A stretch of 64,000 bases of DNA from an uncultured Eubacteriales bacterium (GTDB taxonomy: Bacteria; Bacillota; Clostridia; Christensenellales; Aristaeellaceae), in NCBI GenBank assembly GCA_902795275.1, contig CADBKQ010000019.1, forward strand, positions 1 to 64,000. Reading direction: 5' to 3'. Both the position numbers and the translations under genes were made by a program. Shown piece after piece: positions 63,543-64,000 of this stretch. Every line of letters begins with the position of its first letter. Position 1 is the stretch's first letter. The notes under the pieces were generated by a model. That model saw only the letters and a list, made by a program, of their open reading frames with translations. It did not search any database and had not been told where the DNA came from.

Positions 63543-63657
63543 AGGGATTAGGGATTAGGGAATAGGGATTAGTGAAGATAGTGTGCGATACAATTGGAAG
63601 CAAACGAAAGAGTAAAACAAAATGACTAATCCCTATTACCTAATCCCTAATCCCTCC
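63543..63657. repeat. Heptamer-armed intergenic hairpin, copy 4
   Basis: The left arm (63543-63572) is GGGATTAGGGATTAGGGAAT and so on. The right arm (63625-63657) is its complement. GATAGTGTGCGATA next to the left arm resembles the reverse complement of the ACACTAT motif of copies 1 and 2, so this copy lies in the other orientation. Confidence 0.85.
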
Positions 63658-63688
63658 TTCGTGATTGAAAGTGTTTCTGAATTCACAA

Positions 63689-63717
63689 TTGACATCCCCT
63701 TAAAACCGCGCTATCAT
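63689..63717 (+). promoter_or_regulatory. Sigma-A promoter of the serine hydrolase gene
   Basis: A perfect TTGACA at 63689-63694 and TATCAT at 63712-63717 are separated by 17 bp, 37 bases before the ATG. Confidence 0.72.
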
Positions 63718-63754
63718 GAGGGCGGCAAATTAAAACACGAAGGAGACGGGAACC

Positions 63755-64000
63755 ATGGACTTTACGGAACTGACGGCGTACCTGGATTCTATTCCCGCCC
63801 TGGGCGTGCCGGGGTGCGACATGGCGGTTTACCAGAACCACAAGCTGCTTTACCGCCACAGCGCGGGCTTCCGCGACGCGGCGAAAACCCAGTCCGTGCG
63901 GCCTGACGACACCTATTGGCTCTTTTCCTGCACCAAGCTGTTCACCACCTGCGCGGTCATGCAGCTGATTGAACAGGGCAAAATCAACCTGGACGACCCG
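63755..64000 (+). CDS. Beta-lactamase-fold serine hydrolase, N-terminal part (cut by window edge)
   Basis: The frame from ATG 63755 (AAGGAGACGGG upstream) is open to the window edge (82 codons). LGVPGCDMAVYQNHKLLYRH is the usual opening of class C beta-lactamase-like hydrolases and esterases. The catalytic Ser-x-x-Lys is SCTK in YWLFSCTKLFTTCAVMQL. QLIEQGKINLDDP follows. No signal peptide is seen, which favours a cytoplasmic esterase or peptidase over a resistance enzyme. Confidence 0.88.
   Translation, partial: MDFTELTAYLDSIPALGVPGCDMAVYQNHKLLYRHSAGFRDAAKTQSVRPDDTYWLFSCTKLFTTCAVMQLIEQGKINLDDP

Noticed and set aside
63622..63906. 94-codon open frame before the serine hydrolase
   Set aside because: It begins in the right arm of a repeat and is in the wrong frame relative to the clear hydrolase start at 63755.

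Overview
The window is a GC-rich chromosomal segment of a low-oxygen, probably gut-associated Bacillota (class Clostridia). The evidence is the asp23-amaP-DUF2273-nusB-folD-xseA-xseB-ispA gene order, a SpoIIE sporulation phosphatase behind a Spo0A-type promoter, sigma-A promoters with 16-18 bp spacers, strong AGGAGG ribosome sites, and many secreted proteins with short M-K-K/M-K-R signal peptides ending near A-x-A-E. A placement near Christensenellales/Oscillospirales is my guess from style only. No rRNA, tRNA or CRISPR array was seen. Layout: 0-3.4 kb has the 5' part of an AraC regulator, a decayed IS transposase tail, a decayed hybrid histidine kinase, and a YczE-type membrane protein with a (TA)n frameshift. 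3.4-9.1 kb (minus strand) is a complete oligopeptide importer operon, oppABCDF. 9.4-14.6 kb is a divergent iron-type ABC importer: binding protein, fused double permease, ATPase and a small secreted protein. 14.7-19.9 kb has a sensor remnant, two ECF sigma/anti-sigma pairs and a sugar-permease remnant. 20-29.9 kb is the housekeeping block: Asp23, AmaP, DUF2273, NusB, a TsaD-like protein, FolD, XseAB, IspA, a YuiD-like protein, a membrane protein, a cysteine desulfurase and ThiI. 30-38.7 kb has an RDD protein, then a CUT1-type ABC importer (ATPase, two permeases, binding protein) whose binding-protein gene is followed at 18-20 bp spacing by a secreted thermonuclease-like protein and a secreted protein with two near-identical repeats. 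38.8-41.2 kb is spoIIE. 41.2-47.3 kb is an accessory stretch of small enzymes with two broken genes and a CHAP-GNAT fusion: nucleotidyltransferase, flavodoxins, XRE remnant, P-loop kinases, methyltransferase and VOC remnant. 47.4-55 kb has uvrB, a toxin-antitoxin pair, murA, a DUF2232 protein, rplI and dnaB. 55-58.5 kb has a third ECF sigma/anti-sigma pair, a GH27 alpha-galactosidase and a small zinc-ribbon protein. 58.5-64 kb has a TetR regulator, an MMPL/RND-type exporter, a heptad-repeat secreted partner and the start of a beta-lactamase-fold serine hydrolase. The least expected features are the intergenic elements. Five hairpins have arms built from 7-bp tandem units (GGGATTA/GGGAATA or GTTAGGA/GTGAGGA). 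There is also a perfect 35-bp inverted repeat at 34.1 kb, a nested inverted-repeat element at 58.5 kb and a MITE-like element at 43.5 kb. Together with at least six decayed genes they point to a genome shaped by small mobile sequences and deletion. The best functional lead is the importer, nuclease and repeat-protein cluster at 31-38.6 kb, which could be a system for harvesting extracellular nucleic acid; that reading is inference.
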